Source of the DNA: Chloroflexota bacterium
GTDB lineage: Bacteria > Chloroflexota > Limnocylindria > QHBO01
DNA length: 22,079 nucleotides
Direction of reading: 5' to 3'
Assembly: GCA_019348395.1 (NCBI GenBank)
Contig: JAHWJN010000002.1
Span: forward strand, 1 to 22,079
The notes beneath the pieces are model-generated. The model was given only the letters and a program-made list of their open reading frames with translations. It was not told where the DNA came from and did no database searches. Below, one piece after another: positions 1-7,537 of this stretch (its first letter is position 1; every line of letters starts with the position of its first letter). Both the position numbers and the translations under genes were made by a program.

Positions 1-131
1 AGGGTCCGGGCGGCGGTCGCGAGCAGGCGATCCGATCCCTGCAGTCCGCCGGCCTCGAGGTGACCGCCATCACCGACGTCACGCCGATTCCGCACAACGG
101 CTGCCGGCCGCCCAAGCGGCGCCGGGTCTAG
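1..131 (+). CDS. rpsK: 30S ribosomal protein S11, 3' end (partial)
   Basis: Only the C-terminal 42 residues are present; the reading frame starts at base 3 and ends at TAG 129-131. The visible protein reads GPGGGRE, then a helix, then [18 protein letters not shown], which is the near-invariant S11 C-terminus. S11 is a 30S platform protein that contacts 16S rRNA near the E site and the anti-Shine-Dalgarno region. It lies 13 nt upstream of rpsD, the standard order in the alpha operon (S13-S11-S4-alpha-L17). The gene is cut by the window edge, not broken. Identification is secure because of the diagnostic tail and the neighbours. Confidence 0.97.
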   Translation, partial: GPGGGREQAIRSLQSAGLEVTAITDVTPIPHNGCRPPKRRRV

Positions 132-144
132 GAGAGGAATCGAC

Positions 145-771
145 ATGGCACGTTACACCGACGCCGTCTGCCGCATCTGCCGCCGGGAGGGACTGAAGCT
201 CTTCCTGAAGGGCAGCCGCTGCTACAGCCGCAAGTGCGCCTTCGAGCGCCGCAGCACCCCGCCGGGCATGAACACCATGCGTCGCCGCAAGGTGAGCGAG
301 TTCGGCCTCCAGCTCCGTGAGAAGCAGAAGGTCCGCAAGAGCTACTCGGTCCTGGAGCGACAGTTCCGCAACTACTTCGAGAAGGCGGAACAGCGCAAGG
401 GCATGACCGGGGAGAACCTGCTGCGCATGCTCGAGATGCGACTCGACAACGTCGTCTACCGCCTCGGCCTCGCGTCGAGCCGGGCACAGGCGCGTCAGCT
501 GGTCACGCACGGCCACTTCGCGGTGAACGGGCGTCCGACCAACGTCGCCAGCTTCGGCACAAAGGTCGGTGACCGAATCACCGTCCGCGACAGCCGGCGG
601 AACCGCGAATACTTCAAGACGGCCCCCGAGACGATGCGGGCGGCGCAGGTCCCTGACTGGCTGAGCGCCGACCCGTCGACCATGTCGGGCACCGTCCTCG
701 CCGAACCGGCGCGCGAGCAGATGCCGCTCGAGTTCAACGAGCAGCTCGTCGTCGAGTACTACTCGCGCTAG
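145..771 (+). CDS. rpsD: 30S ribosomal protein S4 (zinc-binding form)
   Basis: The 208-residue product has the usual S4 length. S4 is a primary 16S rRNA binder that nucleates 30S assembly and, in many bacteria, represses its own operon. The N-terminus carries four cysteines, C9, C12, C26 and C31 (C-x2-C-x13-C-x4-C), the pattern of the zinc-containing S4 paralogue. The S4 RNA-binding domain lies at about residues 97-160, with the [10 protein letters not shown] and GHFAVNGR segments. The C-terminus ends [11 protein letters not shown], typical of S4. A GGAGAGG Shine-Dalgarno sequence begins right at the rpsK stop and sits 7 nt before the ATG. Nothing is odd in the frame. The family call is certain; autoregulation is family knowledge and no leader structure was shown here. 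Confidence 0.98.
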   Translation: MARYTDAVCRICRREGLKLFLKGSRCYSRKCAFERRSTPPGMNTMRRRKVSEFGLQLREKQKVRKSYSVLERQFRNYFEKAEQRKGMTGENLLRMLEMRLDNVVYRLGLASSRAQARQLVTHGHFAVNGRPTNVASFGTKVGDRITVRDSRRNREYFKTAPETMRAAQVPDWLSADPSTMSGTVLAEPAREQMPLEFNEQLVVEYYSR

Positions 772-786
772 GAGCACCTTCTTTCC

Positions 787-1827
787 ATGATCGAACTTGA
801 AACCCCTCAGCAGCAGCAGCAGACGCCTCCGGAACCGCGCATCGAGGAGGTGCACGCCGAAGGCAACCTGAGCCGCTTCGAGGTCACTCCCCTCCAGGAG
901 GGCTACGGCGTCACCCTCGGCAACGCCCTGCGCCGCGTCCTTCTCAGCTCCCTCGAGGGCGCTGCGGTCACCGGCATCCAGATCCACGGCGTCTTCCACG
1001 AGTTCAGCACGATCGAGAACGTCAAGGAGGACGTCACCCAGATCGTGCTCAACGTCAAGAAGCTGCGCCTCCGGTCGTTCGCCCGACATGCGCTCACCCT
1101 CAAGCTGGTCAAGCGCGGCGCCGGCCCGGTGACGGCCGCCGACATCGCGGAGTCGGCCGACGTCGAGATCGTGAATCCCGACCTCGTCCTGCTCACCCTG
1201 GACTCCGACTCCGGATCCATCGAGATGGACCTGACCGTCGAGGCGGGAATGGGGTACCGCCCTGCGGAGCACACCGAGGAGATGCCGATCGGCGTCATCC
1301 CGGTGGACGCGATCTTCTCTCCCGTGCGACGCGTGAACTACCAGGTCGAGAAGACTCGCGTGGGCCAGATGACGAACTACGACAAGCTGACGCTCGAGAT
1401 CGAAACCGACGCCACCACGACCGCCGAGGCTGCACTGAGCCAGGCGGCCGATATCCTCGTCCGCGAGTTCGGGCGCTTCGCGCAGATCGGCCGCCCCGCG
1501 ACGGGCGGTGCCGAGGAGGCGCCGAGCAGTCCGTCCGCGAACCTGCTGGATGCGCCGATCGAGGAGCTCGACCTGCCGATGCGGGCCTACAACTCGCTCA
1601 AGCGCAACAGCATCACGAAGGTCGGCCAGGTCCTGTCGCTCTCCGACGACGAATTCCTGCGCATGCGGAACTTCGGCCAGAAGAGCCTGGACGAGCTGAA
1701 GGAGCGCCTCGCGCTTCGCGGCTTCATCAGCCCGGAGTCGACCTCGATGAGCACCGACGAGTCGGACATCCCGGCCTCCGCCGAGCTCGACGAGGCGGCG
1801 GCGGCCGAGCTGGACCGGGAGGCCTAG
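787..1827 (+). CDS. rpoA: DNA-directed RNA polymerase subunit alpha
   Basis: The 346-residue alpha subunit dimerises to scaffold beta and beta' in RNA polymerase. The N-terminal domain (about residues 25-240) shows GYGVTLGNALRRVLLSSL and HEFSTI, the assembly signatures. The C-terminal domain (about 257-320) has RAYNSLKRNSI; R266 aligns with E. coli R265 and the following N with N268, the UP-element contacts, so promoter upstream DNA recognition is probably kept. Two lineage features stand out: a five-glutamine run at residues 9-13 before the conserved core, and an acidic, Ala/Glu-rich tail of about 25 residues after the CTD. A GGAG overlapping the rpsD stop is the likely ribosome-binding site. 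The gene lies 15 nt from rpsD and 3 nt from rplQ, so it is cotranscribed with ribosomal genes. Confidence 0.98.
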   Translation: MIELETPQQQQQTPPEPRIEEVHAEGNLSRFEVTPLQEGYGVTLGNALRRVLLSSLEGAAVTGIQIHGVFHEFSTIENVKEDVTQIVLNVKKLRLRSFARHALTLKLVKRGAGPVTAADIAESADVEIVNPDLVLLTLDSDSGSIEMDLTVEAGMGYRPAEHTEEMPIGVIPVDAIFSPVRRVNYQVEKTRVGQMTNYDKLTLEIETDATTTAEAALSQAADILVREFGRFAQIGRPATGGAEEAPSSPSANLLDAPIEELDLPMRAYNSLKRNSITKVGQVLSLSDDEFLRMRNFGQKSLDELKERLALRGFISPESTSMSTDESDIPASAELDEAAAAELDREA

Positions 1828-1830
1828 CCC

Positions 1831-2184
1831 ATGCCGCACCGCGTCGCGGGACGCAAGCTCAGTCGGCCGCACGCGCACCGCATGTCGATGCTCGGCAACC
1901 TCGCCGTGTCGGTGATCCGCTACGAGCGCGTGAAGACGACCGAGGCCAAGGCCAAGGAGGTCCGCGGCCTGGTCGACGGGATGATCGCCCTCGCCAAGCG
2001 GGGTGACCTGCACGCGCGGCGCCAGCTCGTGAGCCGGATGCCGCACGAGCCGCTCATCGTCGACAAACTGATGAACGAGATCGCGGAGAAGTACGCGGAC
2101 CGACCGTCGGGCTTCACCCGCATCGTCAAGCTGGGGCAGCGTGCGGGGGACGCGGCCTCGATGGTCCAGATCGAGCTCGTCTGA
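1831..2184 (+). CDS. rplQ: 50S ribosomal protein L17
   Basis: The product has 117 residues, normal for bacterial L17. It begins MPHRVAGRKLSRPHAHRMSM and continues with the KTTEAKAKEVRG segment, the classic L17 signature. It ends in the GFTRIVKLGQRAGDAASM region followed by a short acidic tail (VQIELV). L17 is a 50S protein near the tunnel exit and contacts 23S rRNA. The ATG lies only 3 nt after the rpoA stop, so the Shine-Dalgarno (GGGAGG, 1817-1822) lies inside the rpoA coding region, which suggests translational coupling. It is the last member of the classical alpha operon order. Confidence 0.97.
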   Translation: MPHRVAGRKLSRPHAHRMSMLGNLAVSVIRYERVKTTEAKAKEVRGLVDGMIALAKRGDLHARRQLVSRMPHEPLIVDKLMNEIAEKYADRPSGFTRIVKLGQRAGDAASMVQIELV

Positions 2185-2222
2185 GCGAGCGGACGGACCG
2201 AGACACCACCGATACCGGCCCG

Positions 2223-3062
2223 ATGGTCGCCAGGACGCAGCGATGCGTGCGAGCCACCATCGAGTACGACGGGACGGCCTTCGCCGGCTCGCAGGTCCAG
2301 CCGAACGCTCGGACCGTGCAGGGGGAGCTGGAGGAGGCGCTTAACAGGCTGATGGGCGAGCGGACGCGAGTCCGGCTCGCCGGGCGAACCGATGCCGGGG
2401 TGCATGCCACCGGGCAGGTGGCGTCGTTCTTCGTTCCGCGCCACGGCGCGGACGGCGGATGGCCGGAGCTGCGGCGACGGCTGAACGGGATTCTGCCACC
2501 GGACCTGGCGGTACGATCGCTGGGCGCGGCACGGGCGGATTTCGATCCGCGCCGGGACGCACGGTGGCGGGTGTACCGATACCGGATCCGCGCGAACGGG
2601 GCGAAGCATCCGCTCGATCGACATCGGACGCTCGAGATCGACGAACCGCTCGACGTGGCCGCCATGCAGGCGGCGGCGAACCGGATGGTCGGGGAGCGCG
2701 ACTTCGCGTCCCTCGGGGCGGACGGGCATGGTCGCACGGTGCGGCACGTGGCCGAGGTGCGCGTCAGGCGCCGTGGGGACCTCGTCGAGGTCCGCGTGAC
2801 GGCGAACGCGTTCCTCCGCCGCATGGTGCGCAGCATCGTGGCCGTGCTCCTGGCGGTCGGGCGGAGACGCCTGGCGGTCGAGGACGTCGATCGGCTCCTG
2901 GCCGGGAGCGGACGGGCCCTGGCGGGTCGCGTCGTGCCGGCCAAGGGCTTGACGCTGGAGCGCATCGTCTATGCAGCCGACAACCGAATGAACCAACCGC
3001 GGCGGCGCCGAACCGCGCTGTCGACCACCACCAAAGGCATGACCGGAGAGCAGGGAACGTGA
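2223..3062 (+). CDS. truA: tRNA pseudouridine(38-40) synthase TruA
   Basis: TruA converts U38, U39 and U40 of the tRNA anticodon stem to pseudouridine. The product is 279 residues if the ATG at 2223 is used. The catalytic motif GRTDAGVHA is present, with D57 as nucleophile, and [10 protein letters not shown] precedes it. The core ends at [13 protein letters not shown] (about residue 253). About 25 basic, disordered-looking residues follow, including NQPRRRR, a longer tail than usual. The start is uncertain: there is no good Shine-Dalgarno before 2223, whereas GTG 2247 follows an AGGA (2232-2235) and would give the compact N-terminus [10 protein letters not shown]. The stop overlaps the rplM GTG start as GTGA. 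Its place between rplQ and rplM is the standard order in many Gram-positive-type and Chloroflexota genomes. Confidence 0.95.
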   Translation: MVARTQRCVRATIEYDGTAFAGSQVQPNARTVQGELEEALNRLMGERTRVRLAGRTDAGVHATGQVASFFVPRHGADGGWPELRRRLNGILPPDLAVRSLGAARADFDPRRDARWRVYRYRIRANGAKHPLDRHRTLEIDEPLDVAAMQAAANRMVGERDFASLGADGHGRTVRHVAEVRVRRRGDLVEVRVTANAFLRRMVRSIVAVLLAVGRRRLAVEDVDRLLAGSGRALAGRVVPAKGLTLERIVYAADNRMNQPRRRRTALSTTTKGMTGEQGT

Positions 3063-3487
3063 AGACCTACGCCGTCAAGGCGAGCGAGATCGACCGCAGC
3101 TGGTGGGTCGTGGATGCGACCGACCAGACCCTCGGCCGGTTGGCGACACGCATCGCCACCCTGCTGGAGGGCAAGCACAAGCCGATCTACTCGCCGCATC
3201 TCGACACCGGCGACCATGTCGTCGTGCTGAACGCGGGCAAGATCCGCGTCACCGGCGACAAGCTGCGCCAGAAGACCTACTACCGTCATTCGAACTATCC
3301 CGGCGGACTGCGCGCCGAGAACCTCGAGACGCTGCTCTCGCGTAAGCCGGAGCTCGTCATCGAGCGGGCGGTGAAGGGCATGCTGCCCCAGAACCGCCTG
3401 GGGCGGGCCATGTTCAAGAAGCTGAAGGTCTACGCAGGGTCCGCGCACCCGCATCAGGCCCAGCAGCCGACCACGGTCGAGCTGTAA
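3059..3487 (+). CDS. rplM: 50S ribosomal protein L13
   Basis: The product is 142 residues, the normal L13 length, when started at GTG 3059-3061, which overlaps the truA TGA by 4 nt. This start gives [20 protein letters not shown], the canonical L13 N-terminus. An in-frame ATG far upstream inside truA is not the start. A GGAGAG sequence at 3045-3050 supports the GTG. Conserved segments include [43 protein letters not shown] and [13 protein letters not shown]13 is an early-assembly 50S protein. It is paired with rpsI 16 nt downstream, the near-universal L13-S9 operon. Confidence 0.98.
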   Translation: MKTYAVKASEIDRSWWVVDATDQTLGRLATRIATLLEGKHKPIYSPHLDTGDHVVVLNAGKIRVTGDKLRQKTYYRHSNYPGGLRAENLETLLSRKPELVIERAVKGMLPQNRLGRAMFKKLKVYAGSAHPHQAQQPTTVEL

Positions 3488-3503
3488 CAGGAGAGGACCA
3501 AGC

Positions 3504-3896
3504 GTGAGCACCAATTACGTCTACGGGACCGGCAGGCGCAAGACCGCCGTCGCGCGGGTCCGCCTGCTGCCCGGTGACGGCGGCATCGTCGTCAACGGCA
3601 AGCCGGCCGCCGAGTACTTCGGCGGGGCCGCCTCGGAGGGCGCTCTCGTCCTGCCGTTCCGGGTGACCGAGACCGAGGGCCGATACTCGGCCAGCGTCCT
3701 GGTCGCCGGTGGCGGCGTGTCGGGCCAGGCCGGCGCAATTCGGCACGGCATCGCGCGGGCGCTGGTGAGCGCACACCCCAATGCCCGACCGGCCCTGCGC
3801 GAGGCCGGCCTGCTGACCCGCGACCCGCGGGCCAAGGAGCGAAAGAAGTACGGCCTCAAGCGGGCCCGCAAGGCGCCGCAGTACACGAAGCGCTGA
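3504..3896 (+). CDS. rpsI: 30S ribosomal protein S9
   Basis: The 130-residue S9 sits in the 30S head, where its C-terminal tail reaches the P-site tRNA. The start is GTG 3504, preceded by AGGAGAGG (3489-3496). Visible signatures are [15 protein letters not shown] at the N-terminus, [19 protein letters not shown] in the middle and [17 protein letters not shown] at the end. The terminal TKR corresponds to the S9 SKR tail, and the arginine that contacts tRNA is kept. It is the last ribosomal gene in this block; a hairpin follows within 30 nt. Confidence 0.98.
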   Translation: MSTNYVYGTGRRKTAVARVRLLPGDGGIVVNGKPAAEYFGGAASEGALVLPFRVTETEGRYSASVLVAGGGVSGQAGAIRHGIARALVSAHPNARPALREAGLLTRDPRAKERKKYGLKRARKAPQYTKR

Positions 3897-3924
3897 GGCG
3901 ATCGAACGCGAACACATGACCGAT

Positions 3925-3950
3925 GGGCCCCGGCCGGCGCGCCGGGGCTC
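3925..3950 (+). terminator. GC-rich hairpin after rpsI (possible terminator or attenuator)
   Basis: The arms GGGCCCCGGC (3925-3934) and GCCGGGGCTC (3941-3950) pair at nine of ten positions around a 6-nt loop (CGGCGC). Only two T residues follow directly, so it is not a textbook intrinsic terminator. Its position 29 nt past the rpsI stop and just ahead of a promoter-like box fits an end to the ribosomal transcript, possibly a leaky one. Function is inferred from structure and position only. Confidence 0.5.
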
Positions 3951-3954
3951 TTGG

Positions 3955-3960
3955 TATCCT
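3955..3960 (+). promoter_or_regulatory. Candidate -10 box (TATCCT) upstream of cdaA
   Basis: TATCCT occurs directly after the hairpin in an otherwise GC-rich 105-nt gap, 41 nt before the cdaA GTG. It matches the TAnnnT pattern of a primary-sigma -10 element. No convincing TTGACA-like -35 is visible at the right distance, because that stretch lies inside the hairpin. If real, transcription would start near 3967 with a leader of about 35 nt. This is a weak call based on position and composition. Confidence 0.35.
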
Positions 3961-4001
3961 AGGAATCTCTTCCCGCAGCCGGCAGGGCAGTACCCGCCAT
4001 C

Positions 4002-4946
4002 GTGATCGACACGGCCCGCGACTTCTTCGAGACGTATCTCCGTGGGAGCTGGACGTCGATCGTCGATATCCTGCTGGTCGCGATCGTCATCTACTGGCTC
4101 TTCATTCTGATCCGCGGCACCCGGGCGGTGCGCATCGTGATCGGCCTGTCGATCCTGTACCTCGTCTACCTGGCCGCCATCCTGTTCGGCTTCGACCTGC
4201 TGCGGCGGCTCATGGAGACCGCCGCGGTGGTCGGCCTGTTTGCGGTGGTGGTCGTCTTCCAGCCGGAGCTGCGGCGAGCTCTCGAGCAGATCGGTCGGGT
4301 CGGGTCGGTGAACCGGTTCTTCGTGAGCTCGGAGGTGGCCGGTGCCGAGCGCGTCGCCCGCGAGCTGAGCCGCGCCGCGCGCATCCTGGCCGGATCGCGG
4401 CACGGCGCCCTCATTGCCCTGGAGCGCGAGACGGGACTCCAGGATCTCGCATCGGAGTCGGGCGTGCCGATCCACGCGGATCTCCGCGCCGAGCTGCTGG
4501 TCACGATCTTCTACCACGGCACGGCGCTGCACGACGGGGCTGTGATCGTGTCCGGGGAGGAGATCACGTCGGCCGGCGTGCTGCTGCCCCTGAGCCAGAA
4601 CGTGCTGGACTCCGAGCGCTACGGCACGCGCCACCGCGCGGCAATCGGCATCAGCGAGCAGACCGACGCGGTGGTCATCGTGGTGAGCGAAGAAACCGGT
4701 TCCATCAGCCTGGTGGTCCGCGGCCGGATCGAGCGCAACCTCACCGAGACCCAGCTGCGACGCCGCATCTTCAACCTCATCCGGCCACAGGCGCCGCGCC
4801 GTGCCGTTCCGTTCCTGCGCCGCTCGGTGGATGGCCGCTGGCACCTCGGCCCGGCGGAGGATAGCGAGTCGGACGACGCTCCCATCGATCCGGACGCGCG
4901 GGTGGTGACGCCCTCCGCCGACGGACGCGCGGCGAGGAGGGGCTGA
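4002..4946 (+). CDS. cdaA: Membrane diadenylate cyclase CdaA
   Basis: CdaA condenses two ATP into cyclic di-AMP, a messenger for osmolyte and cell-wall control. The 314-residue protein begins at GTG 4002. Three membrane segments occupy roughly residues 17-37, 42-62 and 71-91, followed by a cytoplasmic DAC domain (about 100-265). Both catalytic signatures are intact: D178-G179-A180 in LHDGAVIV and R210-H211-R212 in GTRHRAAIG. A polar tail of about 45 residues rich in Asp, Glu and Arg follows the domain and is longer than in typical CdaA of about 270 residues. The order cdaA-cdaR-glmM matches the conserved Firmicutes operon, in which GlmM and CdaR modulate the cyclase. No strong Shine-Dalgarno is visible before the GTG. 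The family assignment is firm. Confidence 0.96.
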   Translation: MIDTARDFFETYLRGSWTSIVDILLVAIVIYWLFILIRGTRAVRIVIGLSILYLVYLAAILFGFDLLRRLMETAAVVGLFAVVVVFQPELRRALEQIGRVGSVNRFFVSSEVAGAERVARELSRAARILAGSRHGALIALERETGLQDLASESGVPIHADLRAELLVTIFYHGTALHDGAVIVSGEEITSAGVLLPLSQNVLDSERYGTRHRAAIGISEQTDAVVIVVSEETGSISLVVRGRIERNLTETQLRRRIFNLIRPQAPRRAVPFLRRSVDGRWHLGPAEDSESDDAPIDPDARVVTPSADGRAARRG

Positions 4947-4947
4947 G

Positions 4948-6186
4948 ATGGGGTTCCTGTTGCGCAACTGGCACCTGAAGCTGTCGGCCGTGCTGCTGGC
5001 GACGGTCCTGTACACCGGCCTCGTCTTTTCCGGGTCGTTCTCCGAATCGCAGGTGCAGCTCACCGTCGGCATCACCGGGCAGCCGTCCGAGACCGCGGTG
5101 GTGAGCGGCACGCCCGGGGCGGTCGACGTCACCTACCGCGCCCCGAACGACGTGACCGGCACGCTGACCAGCGAGTCGTTCCGGGCGACGGTCGACCTCT
5201 CCGACTATGACATGGACCGCGCGCCCGAGCCGCAGGTCCTGCCGGTCGAGGTCGTCTCGCTGGTCGAGGGCGTGGAGATCGTCCGGCGCGAGCCCCCGAC
5301 GGTCACCATCGAGGTGGACCGCCTCGTGACCAAGTCCGTGCCCGTCGTGGTGGACTACGGCGCCGTTCCGGAGTCCCTGGAGGTGGGCGAGCCGATGACG
5401 AACGTCGAGGAGGTCGTGGTGCGCGGGGCATCGACGCTGGTCGAGCAGGTCGACCGAGCCGTGGCACGCGTCCTGATCGACGAGTCGGGCATCCGCGTCG
5501 AGCGCACCGTCACACTGGAGCCGGTCGACCTCGACGGACAGCCGGTGGCCAACGTCGCGGTGGACCCGGCCGCCGTGACGGTCGAGATCGACGTGCAGGC
5601 GGTGGAAACGAACCGCACGGTCTCCGTGCGGCCGCAGATCACCGGCACGCCGTCCCCGGGCTTCGCCCTGGCCTCGCTCAGCGTCGAGCCGAGCACGGTC
5701 ACGGTGCGGGGCCTCCCCGACGTGCTGACCGGGATCGAGGAGGTCCTGACCGAGACGCTCGACCTGAGCGGTCTCTCCGCCGACGAGACGTTCGAGCTCG
5801 ATCTCATCCTGCCCGAGGGGACGCGGCTGCTGGAGCCGGACGAGGAGGTCGCGTCGGTGACGGTGGGCATCCAGCCATCCGTGTCGAGCCGGACGTTCGT
5901 GGTCGGGGTCGTCTGCCAGGGTGCGGGTGAGAACGCGTGCCTGCCCGGGCTCGAACAGGTGTCGGTGACCGTCAGTGGACCCGGGTCGGCGTTCGCGGAG
6001 CTGAGCGCCGCCGAGGTCACCCCCATCGTCGACGTGAACGGGCTGGAGCCTGGGACGTACTCGCTGACTCCATCCATCGTCGGGCTGCCGACCGGTGTCT
6101 CACTGGACGCGATCAGTCCGGGATCGATCCCGGTGACGGTCGTGGCGCCCGCGACGCCCGAGCCCACTCCGACGCCCGAGCCGTAG
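4948..6186 (+). CDS. cdaR: CdaR/YbbR-domain regulator of CdaA
   Basis: The 412-residue protein has a single N-terminal membrane anchor at about residues 10-29 and a large extracytoplasmic part. I see about four YbbR-like beta repeats (roughly 33-115, 117-205, 206-300 and 300-398), each with alternating V-x-V strands and P-x-x-V-T-V turns. It ends in a Pro/Glu/Thr tail (ATPEPTPTPEP). In Firmicutes CdaR binds CdaA in the membrane and modulates c-di-AMP synthesis; that role is inferred here from synteny. A strong Shine-Dalgarno (GAGGAGGGG, 4934-4942) sits inside the end of cdaA, and one base separates the two genes. Two cysteines, C323 and C331, lie close together in the last repeat and could form a disulfide outside the membrane. 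The glmM ATG follows the stop with no gap. Confidence 0.92.
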   Translation: MGFLLRNWHLKLSAVLLATVLYTGLVFSGSFSESQVQLTVGITGQPSETAVVSGTPGAVDVTYRAPNDVTGTLTSESFRATVDLSDYDMDRAPEPQVLPVEVVSLVEGVEIVRREPPTVTIEVDRLVTKSVPVVVDYGAVPESLEVGEPMTNVEEVVVRGASTLVEQVDRAVARVLIDESGIRVERTVTLEPVDLDGQPVANVAVDPAAVTVEIDVQAVETNRTVSVRPQITGTPSPGFALASLSVEPSTVTVRGLPDVLTGIEEVLTETLDLSGLSADETFELDLILPEGTRLLEPDEEVASVTVGIQPSVSSRTFVVGVVCQGAGENACLPGLEQVSVTVSGPGSAFAELSAAEVTPIVDVNGLEPGTYSLTPSIVGLPTGVSLDAISPGSIPVTVVAPATPEPTPTPEP

Positions 6187-7512
6187 ATGGGGCGGTTCGG
6201 AACGGACGGTATCCGCGGAGAGGTCGGAAGCGAGGTCACCGTCGACCTCGCCGTGCGGCTCGGTCACGCGGTCGGCGAACGGCTCGCCGGGCCGGGCGGG
6301 CGGGTCGTGCTGGGCCGGGACCCCCGGCGCTCGGGGGAGATGCTCGGGGCGGCGCTGGCCGCCGGCCTGGCCGCGACCGGGACGGACGTCCTGGACCTCG
6401 GCATCGTCACCACGCCGTGTCTGGTTCACGCCAGCGCGCAGGAGCGTGTGGCGGCCGGCGTCATGGTCTCGGCCTCGCACAACCCGGCACCGGACAACGG
6501 CCTGAAGGTGGTGGTCGGCGGCCGGAAGGCCGACGCCCGTGTCGAGGTCGAGCTCGAGCGCCTCATCGCGGTCGATGGCGAGCGCCACACGCGCATGAAT
6601 CACGAGCTCGGTCGCGTCCGAGAGGATCGCTCCATGATCGATGCCTATCGACGATCGCTGGTCGACGCGGCCGGCGACGCCTTCACCGGCCTTCGGATGG
6701 CGATCGACTGCGCCAACGGCTCGGCCTCGGCGATTGCGCCGGACCTCTTCCGATCCCTTGGAGCCAAGGTGACCGTCCTCTTCGATGCGCCCGACGGCAC
6801 GAACATCAATGAGGGCTGCGGCTCGACGCATCCCGAGCGGCTGGCGGAGACGGTCGCCGCGGCCGGCCTCGACATCGGGTTCGCCTTCGACGGCGACGCC
6901 GACCGGCTGATCGCTGCTGACGAGACCGGGACCCTGGTCGACGGCGACGCGATCATGGGCATCTGCGCGCTCGATCGGCTCGCGTCGGGCCGGCTGCGCA
7001 ACAACCTGCTGGTCACGACCGTCATGAGCAATGGCGGCCTGGAGCGGGTCGTGACGCAGGCGGGAGGCAGGATGGTCAGGACCCCGGTGGGAGATCGGCA
7101 CGTCTTCGAGGCGATGGAGCGCGAGGACGCGGTGCTCGGCGGGGAGCAGTCCGGCCACATCATCTTTCGCGACCGCTCGTCGACCGGCGACGGGCTGTTG
7201 AGCGCCATCGAGCTGGTGCGATCGGTCCGGGCCAGCGGCGAGCGCCTTTCCGAGCTCGTGTCGCGGATTCCGAGGCTGCCGCAGGTGGTGATAAACTCAG
7301 CCGTCGCCCGTCGGGACGCCTGGCGAGAGGACACCGAGTTCGTGGCCGCCATCGAGCGGGCCACCGACCGAATGGGGGAGCGAGGACGCGTGCTGGTGCG
7401 TCCTTCCGGAACCGAGCCCAAGATTCGAATCATGGTCGAGGGTGACGACGCCGGAGAGATCGACGAGATCGCGCGCGAGCTCGCCACGCTCGCCGAGGCA
7501 CGACTGAACTAG
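6187..7512 (+). CDS. glmM: Phosphoglucosamine mutase GlmM
   Basis: GlmM isomerises glucosamine-6-phosphate to glucosamine-1-phosphate on the route to UDP-GlcNAc. The 441-residue product is close to the usual 445-450. The N-terminus GRFGTDGIRG is diagnostic. The phosphoserine loop SASHNP places the catalytic serine at S97, the Mg-binding loop DGDADR lies at D235, D237 and D239, and the C-terminal phosphate-binding loop RPSGTEPKIRIM is intact. The ATG abuts the cdaR stop, so translation is probably coupled. In Firmicutes GlmM also binds and restrains CdaA, and adjacency to cdaA makes that plausible here. An AT-rich TGATAAACT run (7289-7297) with the rare codon ATA lies inside the gene about 240 nt before glmS. 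Confidence 0.97.
   Translation: MGRFGTDGIRGEVGSEVTVDLAVRLGHAVGERLAGPGGRVVLGRDPRRSGEMLGAALAAGLAATGTDVLDLGIVTTPCLVHASAQERVAAGVMVSASHNPAPDNGLKVVVGGRKADARVEVELERLIAVDGERHTRMNHELGRVREDRSMIDAYRRSLVDAAGDAFTGLRMAIDCANGSASAIAPDLFRSLGAKVTVLFDAPDGTNINEGCGSTHPERLAETVAAAGLDIGFAFDGDADRLIAADETGTLVDGDAIMGICALDRLASGRLRNNLLVTTVMSNGGLERVVTQAGGRMVRTPVGDRHVFEAMEREDAVLGGEQSGHIIFRDRSSTGDGLLSAIELVRSVRASGERLSELVSRIPRLPQVVINSAVARRDAWREDTEFVAAIERATDRMGERGRVLVRPSGTEPKIRIMVEGDDAGEIDEIARELATLAEARLN
7292..7297 (+). promoter_or_regulatory. Possible internal extended -10 (TGA-TAAACT) within glmM
   Basis: TGATAAACT at 7289-7297 fits TGn plus a TAnnnT hexamer and is one of the few AT-rich patches in the window. It lies about 240 nt before the glmS ATG, so it could give glmS its own transcript. 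It falls within coding sequence (V-I-N-S codons) and has no clear -35, so chance is a real alternative. Confidence 0.2.
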
Positions 7513-7537
7513 CGCCGGGATCGGCGAGGAGGGTTCC

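Noticed and set aside
79..2046. A long open frame beginning in rpsK and running through rpsD and rpoA
   Set aside because: Its translation matches no family and it covers certain ribosomal genes; it is a shadow frame.
3414..5132. A 572-codon open frame on the minus strand
   Set aside because: It is antisense to rpsI and cdaA and has no homology-like pattern.
7513..7537. A possible glmS ribozyme upstream of glmS
   Set aside because: The gap is only 25 nt, far shorter than the ribozyme, and holds just a Shine-Dalgarno sequence.
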